DNA from: Bradyrhizobium zhanjiangense
GTDB lineage: Bacteria > Pseudomonadota > Alphaproteobacteria > Rhizobiales > Xanthobacteraceae
Length of the DNA stretch: 64,000 bases
Reading direction: 5' to 3'
Assembly (NCBI RefSeq): GCF_004114935.1
Contig: NZ_CP022221.1
Location: forward strand, 2,811,001 to 2,875,000
Shown here in pieces: positions 1-9,750 of the stretch. The notes under the pieces were generated by a model. The model was not told where the DNA came from. It saw nothing but the letters and a program-made list of their open reading frames with translations, and ran no database searches. A program made the translations under genes and the position numbers. How positions within the stretch are numbered: the first letter of the stretch is position 1; the number at the start of each line of letters is the position of its first letter.

Positions 1-171
1 CCAGCCGCCATTGACACCGATATAGTAGCCGGACCAATCGATAATCGGAGCTGCGACCGGCAGCGGTGGCGCCTTGACCTGGACGGGCTGCCTGGCCAAG
101 TCCGCGCCGAATGCGGGAACGGCTGCACTGAGTGCGCCGATGCTTGCGGTCAGAATCAGAAAATTCTTCAT
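1..171 (-). CDS. Outer-membrane beta-barrel protein, N-terminal fragment at window edge
   Basis: Reading on the minus strand from ATG at 171, 57 codons are open to the window edge, so only the N-terminus is present. It starts MKNFLILTASIGALSAAVPAFGAD: a short basic start, a hydrophobic core and an AxA-type signal peptidase site near residue 23. A proline-rich linker follows, then DWSGYYIGVNGGW. The WSGYYIGVNGG motif opens the first strand of the Omp25/RopB-like porin family that is abundant in Bradyrhizobium. The likely role is a structural outer-membrane protein. Family assignment is strong; the exact member cannot be told from the fragment. Confidence 0.85.
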   Translation of the reverse strand, partial: MKNFLILTASIGALSAAVPAFGADLARQPVQVKAPPLPVAAPIIDWSGYYIGVNGGW

Positions 172-1025
172 TAGAGTGTCGTTCCTTTCGATGCCCCCGG
201 CACCGTGCGTTTAACAATATGATCGCGAATTGCTGTAACTGCCGCACAACATGTCTTCGAAAGAAATGGGTCAAATCGCACGCCGCGTCAGATTGTGGAG
301 CGTGCAACTTGCCATGCACTGCCTCGGCCGAAATGCTGCGGCCTGACAGCTGTCGCTTCGCACAGATACTTCTTTGAATGCGATCCGTTCGTGATGGCTT
401 GTGATGGGACGCAATGCTGCGAGGTGTTTGGCTCTCTCTGTCGCAAACTAGCGACAAGGCCAGTCTGCGCCAACACGTCCCTTGCATGCGTACAGTTCAG
501 AGAGTTCCAGCAAACGAAGACCGCTGATCGAAGACGCGTCTCGGGCACTCAAGATCATTCGTCCGGCAGGAGGGGCGTGCTGCCACTTGCAATCGTCGGC
601 GATGCGGTGATGGCCGATCACAGGCCTGGATCGCTTTGGAATGATTTTCCTCAACCTCGACCTCGATCGACGATGTCAAGAAGCCGATGCGGCTGTACTT
701 GACGAGGCTCTCGCTTAAAGTTGCGCAAGCTCGTGCCGAGCCAAAGATCAGGAGAGAAAACGCTAGGGCGTTTCCTGGCGCCAGCAAATATTGGCGCGGC
801 TGTCCCGTCCCGTCGCCGACTTGCTGTGGGTTCCAGGTTACTGGTCTGGGGTCATCAGAAGAGCTGCATAGGCAACAGTTCGAACGTGCTCGCCTTCAGC
901 GGGGCTGAACAAGAGTGGAGGAAGGTCAGCTCGACCACTCTCTGCCCCGGTTGTTTTCCCGTCGCATAAGGTCCCCAAGAGCCTTAACGAAAGCGAACTT
1001 ATATAGCAGTGGAGGTTCAAGCGCC
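172..1025. other. Gene-poor stretch, no supported feature
   Basis: Open frames of 60-135 codons occur on both strands, but none has a recognisable domain, a ribosome binding site or convincing codon use. I see no RNA gene or mobile-element signature here. Confidence 0.5.
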
Positions 1026-1271
1026 TTATTGCTCCGTCCACGGCGCCAGTTCAGCGCGCAAGCTGCGTATCGCCTCGTTTGCCAGATTCAAAGTATTCCG
1101 TTCGCCTTTCCTTATCGAAGACTCAAGGAAAGTGCGCAACCGGCTATGGAGGACCGTCTTGAGATTATGCGCCAGCAACGGATCCTTCTCAACAAAGCGC
1201 CAGGCCTTATCAAATGCGACGCTCACGATGGCATCTGTCATCTGCACTTGCTCGGGTAAGAACTGATCCAT
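1026..1271 (-). CDS. Small hypothetical protein (81 aa)
   Basis: I chose the ATG at 1271 because GGAG lies 8 nt upstream; the open frame runs further upstream, to 1382, but without such a site. The 81-residue product is helical and amphipathic (FDKAWRFVEKDPLL, then RTFLESSIRKGERNTLNLANEAIRSL). It resembles short Bradyrhizobium proteins with an 'FDxAW' opening and a C-terminal segment rich in E/R and A. No catalytic motif, signal peptide or membrane segment is seen. It stands alone on the minus strand, 690 bp downstream (in its own direction) of the next minus-strand small gene. Function unknown. Confidence 0.55.
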   Translation of the reverse strand: MDQFLPEQVQMTDAIVSVAFDKAWRFVEKDPLLAHNLKTVLHSRLRTFLESSIRKGERNTLNLANEAIRSLRAELAPWTEQ

Positions 1272-1960
1272 CTCAACACTCCACGACGTCCTGATACAAG
1301 GAGGTACCTTGGCAAAAGCTAACCGAGAGGCTGTAGCTTGTCCTAGCAAGTAAGACATCAGAGCCGCAGGACGCTCGGACATCGAGCTGCTCTTGGTGCT
1401 TCAATGAATTTATAGATGTTTGTTGAAGTTCCGATGACCCGGCAGTCGTATTGCCAGGCGCAATTCGAATAATTCTGAAGCGGCCGAAAGAGCACGCGTC
1501 GCGCGGCTTCGTTGCCGCGGTGCTCTTGTTGCTCGGCATCGGTCAATAATTGCGGCTCTTCTTCCTGCAATCGGAAGATCGGCGCCATGCCGATCACGAC
1601 TGAAGCCGAACACAATGAAAATGGATCGTTCCGCTCCATTCGCAGTCTCAAGCTAAGAAGCGTTTCTGGAAGCTGTGGCGTTTTCCGAACACTGCTTGTT
1701 TGCTTTCTGATATGTGTCCGCGGCCCGTCGTCCTTTGCTCGGCCCTGCGCGTGGCCTCCTGCTCCGGTGCAGGCTCCAGCTTTCGAGCATGGTGGCGAAC
1801 AGTTGCGATATGGAAAAGCCAGCGGAACCGGCGCGCTTACGGGACGGTGTGCCCATAGACGCCCAGTCGTCGATCCCTGGTACGTACGGCCGTAGCAGTC
1901 AGCCCAGCGATAAACGTTCGATAAGCGCGCCATCAACCGCAGAAAAAGGCAAATGAAATC
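1272..1960. other. No supported gene
   Basis: The only long frame is a 192-codon minus-strand frame (1358-1936). It lacks a ribosome binding site, has Cys/Arg-rich low-complexity translation and matches no family I recognise. I treat the stretch as non-coding or decayed. Confidence 0.4.
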
Positions 1961-2341
1961 TCAGTCGGCTGCTGCTGAACGTGACAGAATTAGCTTCGCG
2001 ATCTTCAGTTGATTGGCGGGAGTTCGGAGCACTGCCGGTAATGCTGCCACGGCCTGATCGAGAAGGCGTCCCAAAACCTGAAGGTCTTCTGGGTAGTAAA
2101 CGCCACGGTCTCGCGACAGTCGCGTCGTTCGCTGGTCGCTGGCGCGGCCCCCGGTTCTGGTATCGCCTAGCTGGCCGAGCTCCACTTCCGCCGTAATCAT
2201 TTGGTTTGTGAGTGCGTTTAGCAGTCGGATCGCTTCGAGCTCGTTGCCTTCTTCGCGTATGAGGGCGGCCACGATGTCGAGTTGCAGGTCAATGCGTTCC
2301 TCGAGGTCCTCTGCGCGTGAATTGGAAGGGTCAAGTTCCAC
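1961..2341 (-). CDS. Hypothetical protein (126 aa), intact copy of a paralogous pair
   Basis: The start is GTG at 2341 (VELDPSNSRAEDLEERIDLQ), preceded by GGAGCAAC about 6 nt upstream. The N-terminal half is acidic and helical, and probably forms a coiled coil (EERIDLQLDIVAALIREEGNELEAIRLLNALTNQ split over two helices). The C-terminal half (YYPEDLQVLGRLLDQAVAAL ... LKIAKLILSRSAAAD) is closely similar to the C-terminal half of the broken gene at 7988-8210. The pattern 'PExLxxLGxLxDxAVxALP...IAKLIL.R.AAxD' is common in short Bradyrhizobium proteins of unknown role. No signal peptide or metal site is seen. Confidence 0.6.
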   Translation of the reverse strand: MELDPSNSRAEDLEERIDLQLDIVAALIREEGNELEAIRLLNALTNQMITAEVELGQLGDTRTGGRASDQRTTRLSRDRGVYYPEDLQVLGRLLDQAVAALPAVLRTPANQLKIAKLILSRSAAAD

Positions 2342-3619
2342 GGTGTTGCTCCAAAGTAGTCAAATGCAGGCAGCAGGCTGATTAACGGTTGTGGCAGACG
2401 GCGGTAGAACGAATGGCTTGCTGCACAAGGCAAGGTGCGCACGCACGGTCGCCGAAGGGAGAGGGTGGCAGGCATGTGCCGCGAAACGACCGCAAAGGCG
2501 GAATCGACGGTATTGAGCGCTGCGAACGGCTTGTAGATGGCCCATCATTTGATTGGATCGTCGAGCCGGTCCAGCGCGTTGGGCCGTGGCAGTGACTCCA
2601 GCTAGCGGGGACACCGCTGATGACGGCAAGTCGAGACGCGAGACCCGAACTGCTGCGGGATTGCTTGCCGCCTGACATAGCGATCTAGACGTAACCGGAG
2701 GCCTCGCCAGACAAGGGATAACCGCGTCGGGATATGGTCGAAGAGCGCCGGCGCATAGAATGAGATAGGGTGGCGTCAGTCTGTAGGAAGTGGGTGTGGG
2801 GGCGGCCCGCCGACGAATACTGTGCATGCGAGCAGAGTGAGAATCCACGATCACAGGACGTATGGGCGTGGGCAGTAAGATCGCGAGGCTAGTCTCATCA
2901 AGCCGATCGACATCAGTGCATCGTCCTGGCCAGAGGATATGTCGCTTGCACTTAGCCTGGTCAGATAGCTGATCGCACTGCTTTGTTTGAAGGCCGCGAC
3001 AGCGGCGGATTGTCGACGCTGCCCGCCTGGTCAGGGCGAAAAGTCCAGCCCGCACCGGTGTACAGGGCAGTTCGCCTGCCCGAATTCTATGCGGCGCACG
3101 CATTTACTTTGGCCAAGCAGTGTGCGTGAGAGCCGATCTTCTTGGAGGGCCTTAGTAAGATTGCAAAGGGGGAGGCGACAGCGCGATAGATTGCGCGCCA
3201 GACGTTGCGATTGGCCATCCGACTGGATTTGCGCCGCACGCGCCTCGATTCCAAAGATTGATGGGTGTCGTTGGGGATACAGCCACGAGAAGCTTGAATC
3301 GGCCTGCGACTATGCTGAAAGCAAGAAGGATCCATGGTCCCACGACATTCGTGAAATGTGCTGTCCGGAAACCGGCGATCGACTTATGGGGTATCTGGCT
3401 GAAATTGGTAAAATCGAAAGTGTTGATGGGACGCATCCAGTTCGTGGATCGCGTACGCGAGTAATCTCATCGCGTACATCGAAAATGGGTTGTTTAGTGT
3501 TTTCCCGCTGTCTTGGTTCAGTGAGTTTAAGGGCCCTTGGGCGCGCCTGCTGATTCGTTGATGACCGGCCATGATTGAGAAGACAGAAAATCGCAGCGAA
3601 TACCTTTAGATTGGACCCC
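2342..3619. other. Gene-poor stretch of about 1.3 kb
   Basis: Long frames (2360-3103 minus, 2987-3553 plus) overlap each other on opposite strands. Their translations are Arg/Ser/Cys-rich, with no ribosome binding site or known domain. I see nothing I can support as a gene or element. Confidence 0.4.
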
Positions 3620-3903
3620 AGATGTCACGACGGTCCCACAAAAAACCCCATCGATCCGCGTAAGCCGAAGAGAAGGCCATGGAATCTCGACGGCGACTAT
3701 CCACCAGCTCCGGCCTCCCGCAGATGCAGGATGACCCTGAGCAATCGCTGGCCTTCATTGAAAAGGCCCGCGAGATCGAAGCGGACCAAGAGCGTCCGCC
3801 TGCGGATGAGTTGATAAACGCTCGCGAACACGCCCTAAGCCAAAGCTCGCTCCCAAATAGAAGCGCCAGGCGGGTCAGATATCGCCGATTTTCTCCAGTA
3901 TAA
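3620..3903 (+). pseudogene. Frameshifted small 'DPEQS' hypothetical gene
   Basis: Two adjacent plus-strand frames together read as one short protein of a type common in Bradyrhizobium. The first frame gives PTKNPIDPRKPKRRPWNLDG; the second, from about 3729, gives DDPEQSLAFIEKAREIEAD and further. In the intact family the Pro/Lys-rich opening with PWN is followed directly by DPEQSxxFIxxAREI. The frames do not connect in one reading frame near 3720, so one or more indels have broken the gene. Function of the family is unknown. The call rests on remembered family pattern. Confidence 0.4.
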
Positions 3904-4177
3904 CGTGTACTGGACTACCCTCAACCATGAGCGCCTGTGGCTTCCCATCTGAGAAGTTGGCACGTCTGCGTCGGCACCGGCAAGATTGTCGGGCTCGACG
4001 TTGGAAACCTTCGCTATAGTGGTACCTACATCGAGCAAGGCGGCCGCATAAAGGGCTGCCATTGAGGCTACGATCGCCTTCGCGCCCAGCGCAAACGACA
4101 ACCAAAATCGCAACCAGCTTCGGACAACCTCAGTGCGCCGGCCTCCTTGCCAAGCATATGATTCCCCAATGTAGACA

Positions 4178-5209
4178 TTAGCCACCAAAGCTATCGAGAA
4201 TTTCAGCTTTGATTGCAGTTGCCGTGTACAGGGAGATCTCCAGCGGAAGGTTTCCAAATGCAAGCTGGCAAAGCAAGTAGTTGGCACCTGCCTCCTCCAT
4301 CTGGTGAAGAAGAAGCTGCCGGACGGAAGCTGGCGTTCCAACGACACACAATTCGCTCTCAAGTGCTGCATCGAAGGTCAGCGGAAGGGCGGGCGGCGTC
4401 GGAATGGCATTCAGGTCGTAAAGAAACTTGAAGCTCTCCAGCCATCGTCCATACGCAGTTTTGGCCGCCGCATGAGCGTCCTGGTCAGACTTAGCAATTA
4501 CGACCATGCGGGCCAGGCCGAGAAATGGCTCGCGGCCGTGTGCAGTTGTATTGTGGGCTCGTTGGGAGCGGTAGGCCTCCGTAACTTTCCGGACAACAGA
4601 GGCGGGGCCTATGCACGCCAGATTGGCGCCATTTGCAGCGGCCCACTGCGCCGACTCGGCCCGATTGCTGGCGATCCAGGTCGGCGGATATGGACGTTGA
4701 TGAGGCCTCAAGGTTAAAGGTATTTCGTTCAGCTCAAAGTGGTGTCCCTGATAGGATAGCGTATGTCCCTTCAGTGCAATATTCAGGATTTCGCTGGCTT
4801 CAGTATAACGGCCTGGTGCGGTTTCTGCACTGATGCCGAAATAGCCCCATTCAATCGGCTGGGAGCCGCGGCCGATCCCGAGCTCGAGCCTGCCGCCGCT
4901 CAACTGGTCAAGCATGCAGATCTCTTCGAATGCGCGCAATGGGTGATAAAGGTTGAGCAACAGGACGAGCGGACCAAAGCGCAATTGCCGGGTGCGCTGC
5001 GCGAGGCTTGATAGAAACAGGTTGGGCGAGGGCCCTCTGCCATGAGGTGTGCAGTGGTGTTCGGCCAGGTGATAAGCGTAGAAGCCCAGAGAATCACAGG
5101 CCTCCGCTAGCTTGAGACGATCTTCATATTGTCGTGCAGCATCTCGACCGTCGTCATCCAAATGGTCGAAAATGCCGCACGTTAGTCTTGAAGGAAGGCC
5201 ACTCTTCAC
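4178..5209 (-). CDS. Luciferase-like flavin-dependent monooxygenase (LLM family)
   Basis: A 343-residue protein of the bacterial luciferase-like TIM-barrel family, which uses reduced FMN or F420 to oxidise small substrates. The features are the opening GIFDHLDDDG, GFYAYHLAEHH (the usual xxEHH region near residue 50), LRFGPLVLLLNLYHPLRAFEE, LDQLSGGRLELGIGRGS near 105-120, and PPTWIASNR near 178. Length fits the family. The GTG start at 5209 has GGAGATT about 9 nt upstream. It lies 0.6 kb beyond the binding-protein gene on the same strand, so the two could contribute to one uptake and oxidation pathway; that is inference. Substrate cannot be predicted. Confidence 0.85.
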   Translation of the reverse strand: MKSGLPSRLTCGIFDHLDDDGRDAARQYEDRLKLAEACDSLGFYAYHLAEHHCTPHGRGPSPNLFLSSLAQRTRQLRFGPLVLLLNLYHPLRAFEEICMLDQLSGGRLELGIGRGSQPIEWGYFGISAETAPGRYTEASEILNIALKGHTLSYQGHHFELNEIPLTLRPHQRPYPPTWIASNRAESAQWAAANGANLACIGPASVVRKVTEAYRSQRAHNTTAHGREPFLGLARMVVIAKSDQDAHAAAKTAYGRWLESFKFLYDLNAIPTPPALPLTFDAALESELCVVGTPASVRQLLLHQMEEAGANYLLCQLAFGNLPLEISLYTATAIKAEILDSFGG

Positions 5210-5299
5210 TCGATCAATCTCCGATTATGGGCCGGGGCGGCGAGCCCTGGTTGCTTCATGCCGTCGCGCTGAAAGAGGTATTGTTCCTCATTTGACGGC

Positions 5300-5728
5300 T
5301 TAGCGCGGTTCTCTTTGGGTGCGTGGATCCGAGGTTGCACGTGTGATGGGGTCACGAGAATGCGTAGATGGCGGTCCGGCAGTTACTTTGAGGTGGCGAA
5401 GCACCTCCACACCGAGCATGTGCTCGACCAGATGCATCGTTAGCTTCGCATTCTCCTCGTCCTGGGCCTGCCCCAACGCTTGGCCGCAGAAATGTCCATG
5501 CCCGAACCTAGCACAATTGTAGATGGCCGCTTCAGAGGTCATGTGCCTGCGAGCCGGATCAGCGCGACAGGGCTACTATTTGTCTATGGTCGGACGCAGC
5601 GTCTCCTTCAGGTCGACATCAGGTAGCTCTGCGAGGGCTGCAGCGAACGCGACGAACGCTACGAAAGCTGCAAGAATAAGAGAGCTTGCGAGTATCGCTG
5701 CTCCAACGTCATGAGTGCGTCTCATCAT
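5300..5728 (-). CDS. Possible small membrane-anchored protein, perhaps frameshifted
   Basis: Just after the binding-protein gene, the frame 5576-5728 encodes MMRRTHDVGAAILASSLIL and a long hydrophobic segment ending in AALAELPDVDLKETLRPTIDK (50 aa): an N-terminal membrane anchor or signal with a short tail. A second frame on the same strand (5300-5542) follows after 33 bp and holds a Cys/His-containing stretch (NCARFGHGHFCGQALGQAQD). The two may be one gene broken by a frameshift, or two unrelated frames. I recognise no family, and neither start has a good ribosome binding site. Confidence 0.3.
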
Positions 5729-5767
5729 CCGTGTCACTTTGGGTTTGGGGAGGCGCGTTGACGCCAA

Positions 5768-6880
5768 TCAGTTCTGCTCGACAGTTTCAACACGGCCGTC
5801 GCGCCAGCGGTAAACCAGAAAACCAGGAACCGCATTGTCTCCCTTTGTATCGAACCGGACTGGCCCAATCACGGTATCGATCGCCCGTGAACGAAGTGCG
5901 CTAGCGACGCGCGCAGCATTGAGCGAGCCGGTCCGGTTCACCGCCTCTGCCCATGCTTGCACGGCGGCATAGGCGTAAAGCGTGTAGCCTTCAGCGGACA
6001 GGTTGGAAGTTTTGAGTCCGGCTACCGCGCTGGCCGCATTGGCATTCCTGGCGGGGTCCGGCATGAAGGTAAACAACGTGCCGTTTCCAGTGGTGCTGGT
6101 AATGGCCCAGAATTCAGAGGTCATCAACGGATCGTTCGCCATGACGATGAGGCCCGCTCCTGCCTCTGATGCCTGGCGTACAAACAAGCCGATTTCGGTA
6201 TGATAGCCGCCGATATAGACGACGCGCACCCCATCCTTCTTCATTCTTGAGACCAGCGCCCTGTAATCCTTTTCCCCGGCTACGTAGCTTTGCCGAATGA
6301 CTTGTTCACCGAACCTCTGAAGCTGTGCCTCAACCACGTCGGCAATACCCTTGCCTGCGGTGCTCTTGTCGTCGAGCACTGCGATCTTGGCGTTAGGGTA
6401 GTTCCTGTGAATGTACTCAGCGGCAGCGGTGCCCTGTTGGTCGTCGCGACCGCAGATCCGAAAGACGGTCTGAAGCCCTCGTTCTGTTAGCTGAGGATTT
6501 GTCGAGCCAGGGGAGACCTGAACGATGCCTGCTTCGGCATAGATGTCGGAGGCCGGGATCGACGAAGAGGAACAAAAATGGCCAATGACCAACCGTACCC
6601 GCTCTGTTGTGAGCTTATTCGCGACTGCGACAGCTTGCTTCGGGTCGCAGGCGTCGTCGGCGACACTCATAATCACCCTGGTATCGGGAAGTAGGCCCGA
6701 AGCGTTCAACGCCTCGACCGCCGCAGCCGCACCATCGCGCATTTGCAAGCCGAACGCAGCGCTGCTTCCGCTCATTGGGCCAGCCACGGCAATCTTTACT
6801 TCGGAGCCGCGCGCAGCCGAGGCGAGGGCGCAGAAGAGGAGCGCTGCACTCGCAGCAGAAGCGTAATGCCCATTTAACAT
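5768..6880 (-). CDS. Periplasmic branched-chain-amino-acid-type ABC substrate-binding protein
   Basis: The ATG at 6880 is chosen over the longer open frame because GGGAGC lies about 8 nt upstream and the product then starts with a signal peptide (MLNGHYASAASAALLFCALASAARG). The mature part begins EVKIAVAGPMSGSSAAFGLQM, the hallmark of the LivK/Leu-Ile-Val-binding (type 1 periplasmic) family. Other family features are DACDPKQAVAVANKL, VIGHFCSSSSIPAS, SPGSTNPQLT and VLDDKSTAGKG. The 370-residue length is normal. It should capture an amino acid or related acid for an ABC importer, but no permease or ATPase gene is in the window, so it is an orphan binding protein. A MerR-type promoter lies at 7003-7033, about 120 bp upstream. 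Confidence 0.88.
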   Translation of the reverse strand: MLNGHYASAASAALLFCALASAARGSEVKIAVAGPMSGSSAAFGLQMRDGAAAAVEALNASGLLPDTRVIMSVADDACDPKQAVAVANKLTTERVRLVIGHFCSSSSIPASDIYAEAGIVQVSPGSTNPQLTERGLQTVFRICGRDDQQGTAAAEYIHRNYPNAKIAVLDDKSTAGKGIADVVEAQLQRFGEQVIRQSYVAGEKDYRALVSRMKKDGVRVVYIGGYHTEIGLFVRQASEAGAGLIVMANDPLMTSEFWAITSTTGNGTLFTFMPDPARNANAASAVAGLKTSNLSAEGYTLYAYAAVQAWAEAVNRTGSLNAARVASALRSRAIDTVIGPVRFDTKGDNAVPGFLVYRWRDGRVETVEQN

Positions 6881-7002
6881 TGTAGAGCTCCCAATGCTCA
6901 CCTGAAGTGAAACGCCAGCAGCTGTGATCAGACCTGCCTGCAGGTCGAGGCCGACTGCCAAGCGAAGCGTGCGTTAGGTCGGCCAGATTGCGACCACGTA
7001 AG

Positions 7003-7033
7003 AGCCTACAATTTGACGTTACGTGCGGTTCAA
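7003..7033 (-). promoter_or_regulatory. MerR-type promoter/operator, copy 1
   Basis: On the minus strand TTGAAC and TAGGCT are separated by exactly 19 bp. The spacer carries the dyad core ACGTAACGT. A 19-bp spacer with a central dyad is the signature of promoters activated by MerR-family regulators. It points at the substrate-binding-protein gene (ATG 6880). Confidence 0.7.
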
Positions 7034-7146
7034 GCCCCGTTTGAAGGGAGTCTCGATCAAGGCATCAGGGAGCCCCGGATCGGCGAGGCCATGACGATCT
7101 GTCCGGTCGAATCCGTAAAACTGTCGGCCAGCATCAGAGCTGCCGA

Positions 7147-7866
7147 TCAGCCAAAGTACGGCTGATCCTCCAACCCGCCAAGGGCGAGATCGAGATATTG
7201 CATGAGGCAGGGATCCCAACCAGCCAGACTGCGGGGGGCGCTTAATCGTGCAAGTACCTTCAGGATCATCGAAACGCGTGAATCGGCGCCGGCGATTTCG
7301 CTGATCAGCTGGCGTGCTGCAATTGCGACAGCTTTTGCCCGCTCGCCGCAAGGATGCTCGCGCCGATCCATACAATCACGCAGGTCGTCGCGGATCCGCC
7401 GCCACCGCTCCTCGCGATCTGCAGCTAGCTTGCAGGTGCATCGGGATGTCTGACTACGCGTCTCGACCCGAGACATGGCATTCAAGGTAGCAGGCAGCTC
7501 ATCCACACTTACCTGGATCTCACTGTCGATGGTCATGTTGCGCAGGCGATCTCGCAACAGAGTTGCCCGAGCGACTTGAAGTTCTATCCGCTCTAGATGT
7601 TTGCGCAGAAGGTCAGTAAGTGAGGTCGTGCCCTCCATAGCTTTACGGATCTCGACAAGGGAGAAGCCAAGCTCACGTAGCGCCCGAATCTGGTGAACCC
7701 GTTGAACGCTTTCGCTGTCGTACAACCGGTGGCCGCCGTCAGTACGCTCTGAAGCTGCTAGGAGTCCGATGTGTTCATAATGATGCAGCGTGCGTACCGT
7801 TACTCCGGTCGCCTCTGCAAGTTCGCCAATGCGCCATCGACGCCTTCGTGGTGTAGCTTTGCTCAT
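7147..7866 (-). CDS. MerR-family transcriptional activator
   Basis: The 239-residue regulator starts at ATG 7866. The frame is open to 7881, but those codons overlap the -10 element, so the promoter decides the start, leaving a leader of only about 9 nt. The N-terminus is a classical MerR winged helix (WRIGELAEATGVTVRTLHHYE then GLL.ASERTDGGHRLYD), followed by the dimerisation helix. The C-terminal 100 residues (REERWRRIRDDLRDCM...) resemble the TipAS-type ligand-binding helical domain of longer MerR proteins, with Cys residues near CTCKL; a ligand is not predictable. It lies divergently from nothing but next to the binding-protein gene that carries the same promoter type. Autoregulation is inferred. 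Confidence 0.88.
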   Translation of the reverse strand: MSKATPRRRRWRIGELAEATGVTVRTLHHYEHIGLLAASERTDGGHRLYDSESVQRVHQIRALRELGFSLVEIRKAMEGTTSLTDLLRKHLERIELQVARATLLRDRLRNMTIDSEIQVSVDELPATLNAMSRVETRSQTSRCTCKLAADREERWRRIRDDLRDCMDRREHPCGERAKAVAIAARQLISEIAGADSRVSMILKVLARLSAPRSLAGWDPCLMQYLDLALGGLEDQPYFG

Positions 7867-7881
7867 GTTCTTCAATTTCAA

Positions 7882-7912
7882 AGCCTACAACCTGACGTCA
7901 CGTGTGATTCAA
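7882..7912 (-). promoter_or_regulatory. MerR-type promoter/operator, copy 2 (merR autoregulatory)
   Basis: On the minus strand TTGAAT, a 19-bp spacer with the core ACGTGACGT, and TAGGCT. It sits immediately upstream of the merR start codon (7866), so it is the probable promoter and autoregulatory operator of that gene. Confidence 0.75.
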
Positions 7913-7987
7913 GCTATTTCAAAGCTCTAGCTGGATCGTCTTTGATTCCAGCGCGAGAGTGGTGACTATCCTCAGAATGGCGGGGGA

Positions 7988-8210
7988 TCAACCCTGGGGG
8001 GAAATGGTGATCAACAAGTTCGTCAGGCATGCCAGTTGAGCATCGCCAGCCGCTGTACGCTCCAAGATGAGTTTGGCGATTGCAGTGCAATTTTCCGGAG
8101 TTTGCATCGATGGGGGTAGCGCGGTGACCGCACTATCATAAAGTTTTCCCAGGGCGGAAAGCTCTTCCGGATCGAACACGCCGCTGCATTGCTCCAACGT
8201 TCAACTCCAT
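7988..8210 (-). pseudogene. Internally deleted, frameshifted paralogue of the 1961-2341 gene
   Basis: The open frame 7988-8197 has only a TTG start. It encodes FDPEELSALGKLYDSAVTAL ... IAKLILERTAAGD, which aligns with the C-terminal half of the 126-residue protein at 1961-2341. The expected N-terminus is found in another frame, ATG 8210 (MELNVGAMQ, compare MELDPSNS). The acidic helical middle section of about 60 residues is missing. A deletion together with a frameshift therefore separates the start from the conserved tail. Alternatively a short TTG-initiated protein is still made. Confidence 0.5.
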
Positions 8211-8763
8211 GTTTGTCATTGCGTCATGGCAGCGCACGTCGTCAAGACGTTTGGCGGCGATAGGGCAAAAAGAAGCCAGACCCGCGGCGCGGAGCGACGA
8301 AGATGCGATGTACTCCAGGCTGATGCGATAGGGCAACACGCGTGCGCGATGCCTGCTTCGACAGCGCAAAAGATAGTGGTCATGTGCATGATTGATGACC
8401 ATCACGCTCACTGTGCTGGTGGTACGACTCCGAAAACGCGAGAAACCGTCTCCGCTCATCCGGAGCCACTACTGATTCGGAGAGTTGACAACGACAGCGC
8501 AGCGCCGATCCTGCTGTATCGAGGTGGGTGCGCACGACAGCCAGGTGCAACGTACGTCCCTGTCTCTAAAAGCAGGCCAACGGTCCAGCCGCCGCTCGCA
8601 CGTCTAGCCTAATGCCAACGTGCGAAAGACCTACACAGCGTCGTCATGATAGCCGTCCGCTGCGACGATCTTTATAGAGCCACCATGAATTCGAAGAGGC
8701 GAGCCTAAATTGTGCGTTGAACACATTCGTTGGGATGTGAGGTTCGTACATCTTGAGATCGTC
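8211..8763. other. Gap downstream of nodD2, nothing recognised
   Basis: Opposing frames of about 110-130 codons overlap here (8226-8612 plus, 8136-8459 minus, 8631-8969 minus). None shows a domain or start signal. No terminator hairpin stands out after nodD2. Confidence 0.4.
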
Positions 8764-9750
8764 CTACGGCGAGACGGGTCGTGCGAAATCTCCGGCAGTA
8801 TCCGCTCGTTCCGAAGTGCAGATGATCGAGGGCTCTTGTCCAGTTGCCATGCGGGTAGCCTCCTGCAACAATATCTCTCGCATCCATTGGCTTTCCGGAT
8901 CGCTATTGTGAAGCACGGGCCATTGGACCGCCGCAGTGAAGGCGGGGAATGGCTGCGGAAGCTCGGCAATCCGAAGGGGGATCGTTCTTTGAAAATGCTT
9001 TACGAGCCCTAATGGCATCGTCCCTATGCGGTTCGTGCCTACCAGCAGGGGCGGGATCATGCTGAAGCTCTGCACGAGAATGTCGATCCGCCGATTGAGA
9101 CAGAGATCGAGTAGAAAGGATTCCTCGACCGGCGTCTTGCGCGCACCTCCGAGCTTAACCGCAACATGGCCCATCGACATATACCGATCAAATGTAAGCT
9201 GCCGTAGTAGTTGGCTGTTCGTGCAGCAACCTACACAGACGAGTCTCTCCTCGAATAGGGCCGCCCTGGGGTGCGCGCTGGACATGAATAATTCCGGCAA
9301 GATAACAAAATCGACTTCGCCGCGGCGGAGAAGCTCATCATGCTCATCGGTGAGCGCCACGAGTTCGAAGCTGACGGCAGGCGCTTCTCGCGCGACGCGC
9401 TCCACAACATTTCGAAAGAATACGACTGTTATAAAGTCAGAAAGGCCGATCCTGAATCGCCGGTTCGATCGAGCTGGGTCGAACGCGTCCCGCGCGATAA
9501 TTGATAGCTCAATGTGCGTTAGAGCCTCGCGCACAGGAGCTGCGAGTGCTTCCGCGCGTGAGGTCGGGACAAGTTCCCGCCCCCTCATCCCAAACAGCTC
9601 GTCATGGAAATAGGAGCGCAGCCGGGCAACGGCGGCGCTCATCGCCGGCTGACTAAGGTTGATCTTGCGTGCCGCTGCGCTGAGGTTGCGCTCAGTCATT
9701 AGAGCATCCAGCGCGACGAGAAGATTCAGATCCAGACCTTTGAAACGCAT
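8764..9750 (-). CDS. nodD2: LysR-type nodulation regulator NodD2
   Basis: A 328-residue LysR-family protein that opens [20 protein letters not shown], with the helix-turn-helix [21 protein letters not shown] at about residues 24-44 and the NodD co-inducer domain ([50 protein letters not shown]). It is clearly similar throughout to the NodD1 protein encoded at 10389-11333, including the shared first 24 residues with one change. In Bradyrhizobium NodD2 is known as a repressor or quorum-linked modulator of nod genes, whereas NodD1 is the flavonoid-responsive activator. The assignment as D2 rests on order: it is the copy distal to the nod box. The C-terminus is about 14 residues longer than in NodD1. 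Confidence 0.93.
   Translation of the reverse strand: MRFKGLDLNLLVALDALMTERNLSAAARKINLSQPAMSAAVARLRSYFHDELFGMRGRELVPTSRAEALAAPVREALTHIELSIIARDAFDPARSNRRFRIGLSDFITVVFFRNVVERVAREAPAVSFELVALTDEHDELLRRGEVDFVILPELFMSSAHPRAALFEERLVCVGCCTNSQLLRQLTFDRYMSMGHVAVKLGGARKTPVEESFLLDLCLNRRIDILVQSFSMIPPLLVGTNRIGTMPLGLVKHFQRTIPLRIAELPQPFPAFTAAVQWPVLHNSDPESQWMREILLQEATRMATGQEPSIICTSERADTAGDFARPVSP

Noticed and set aside
2360..3103. 247-codon minus-strand frame
   Set aside because: Arg/Pro/Ser/Cys-rich translation, no start signal, overlapped by unrelated frames on the other strand.
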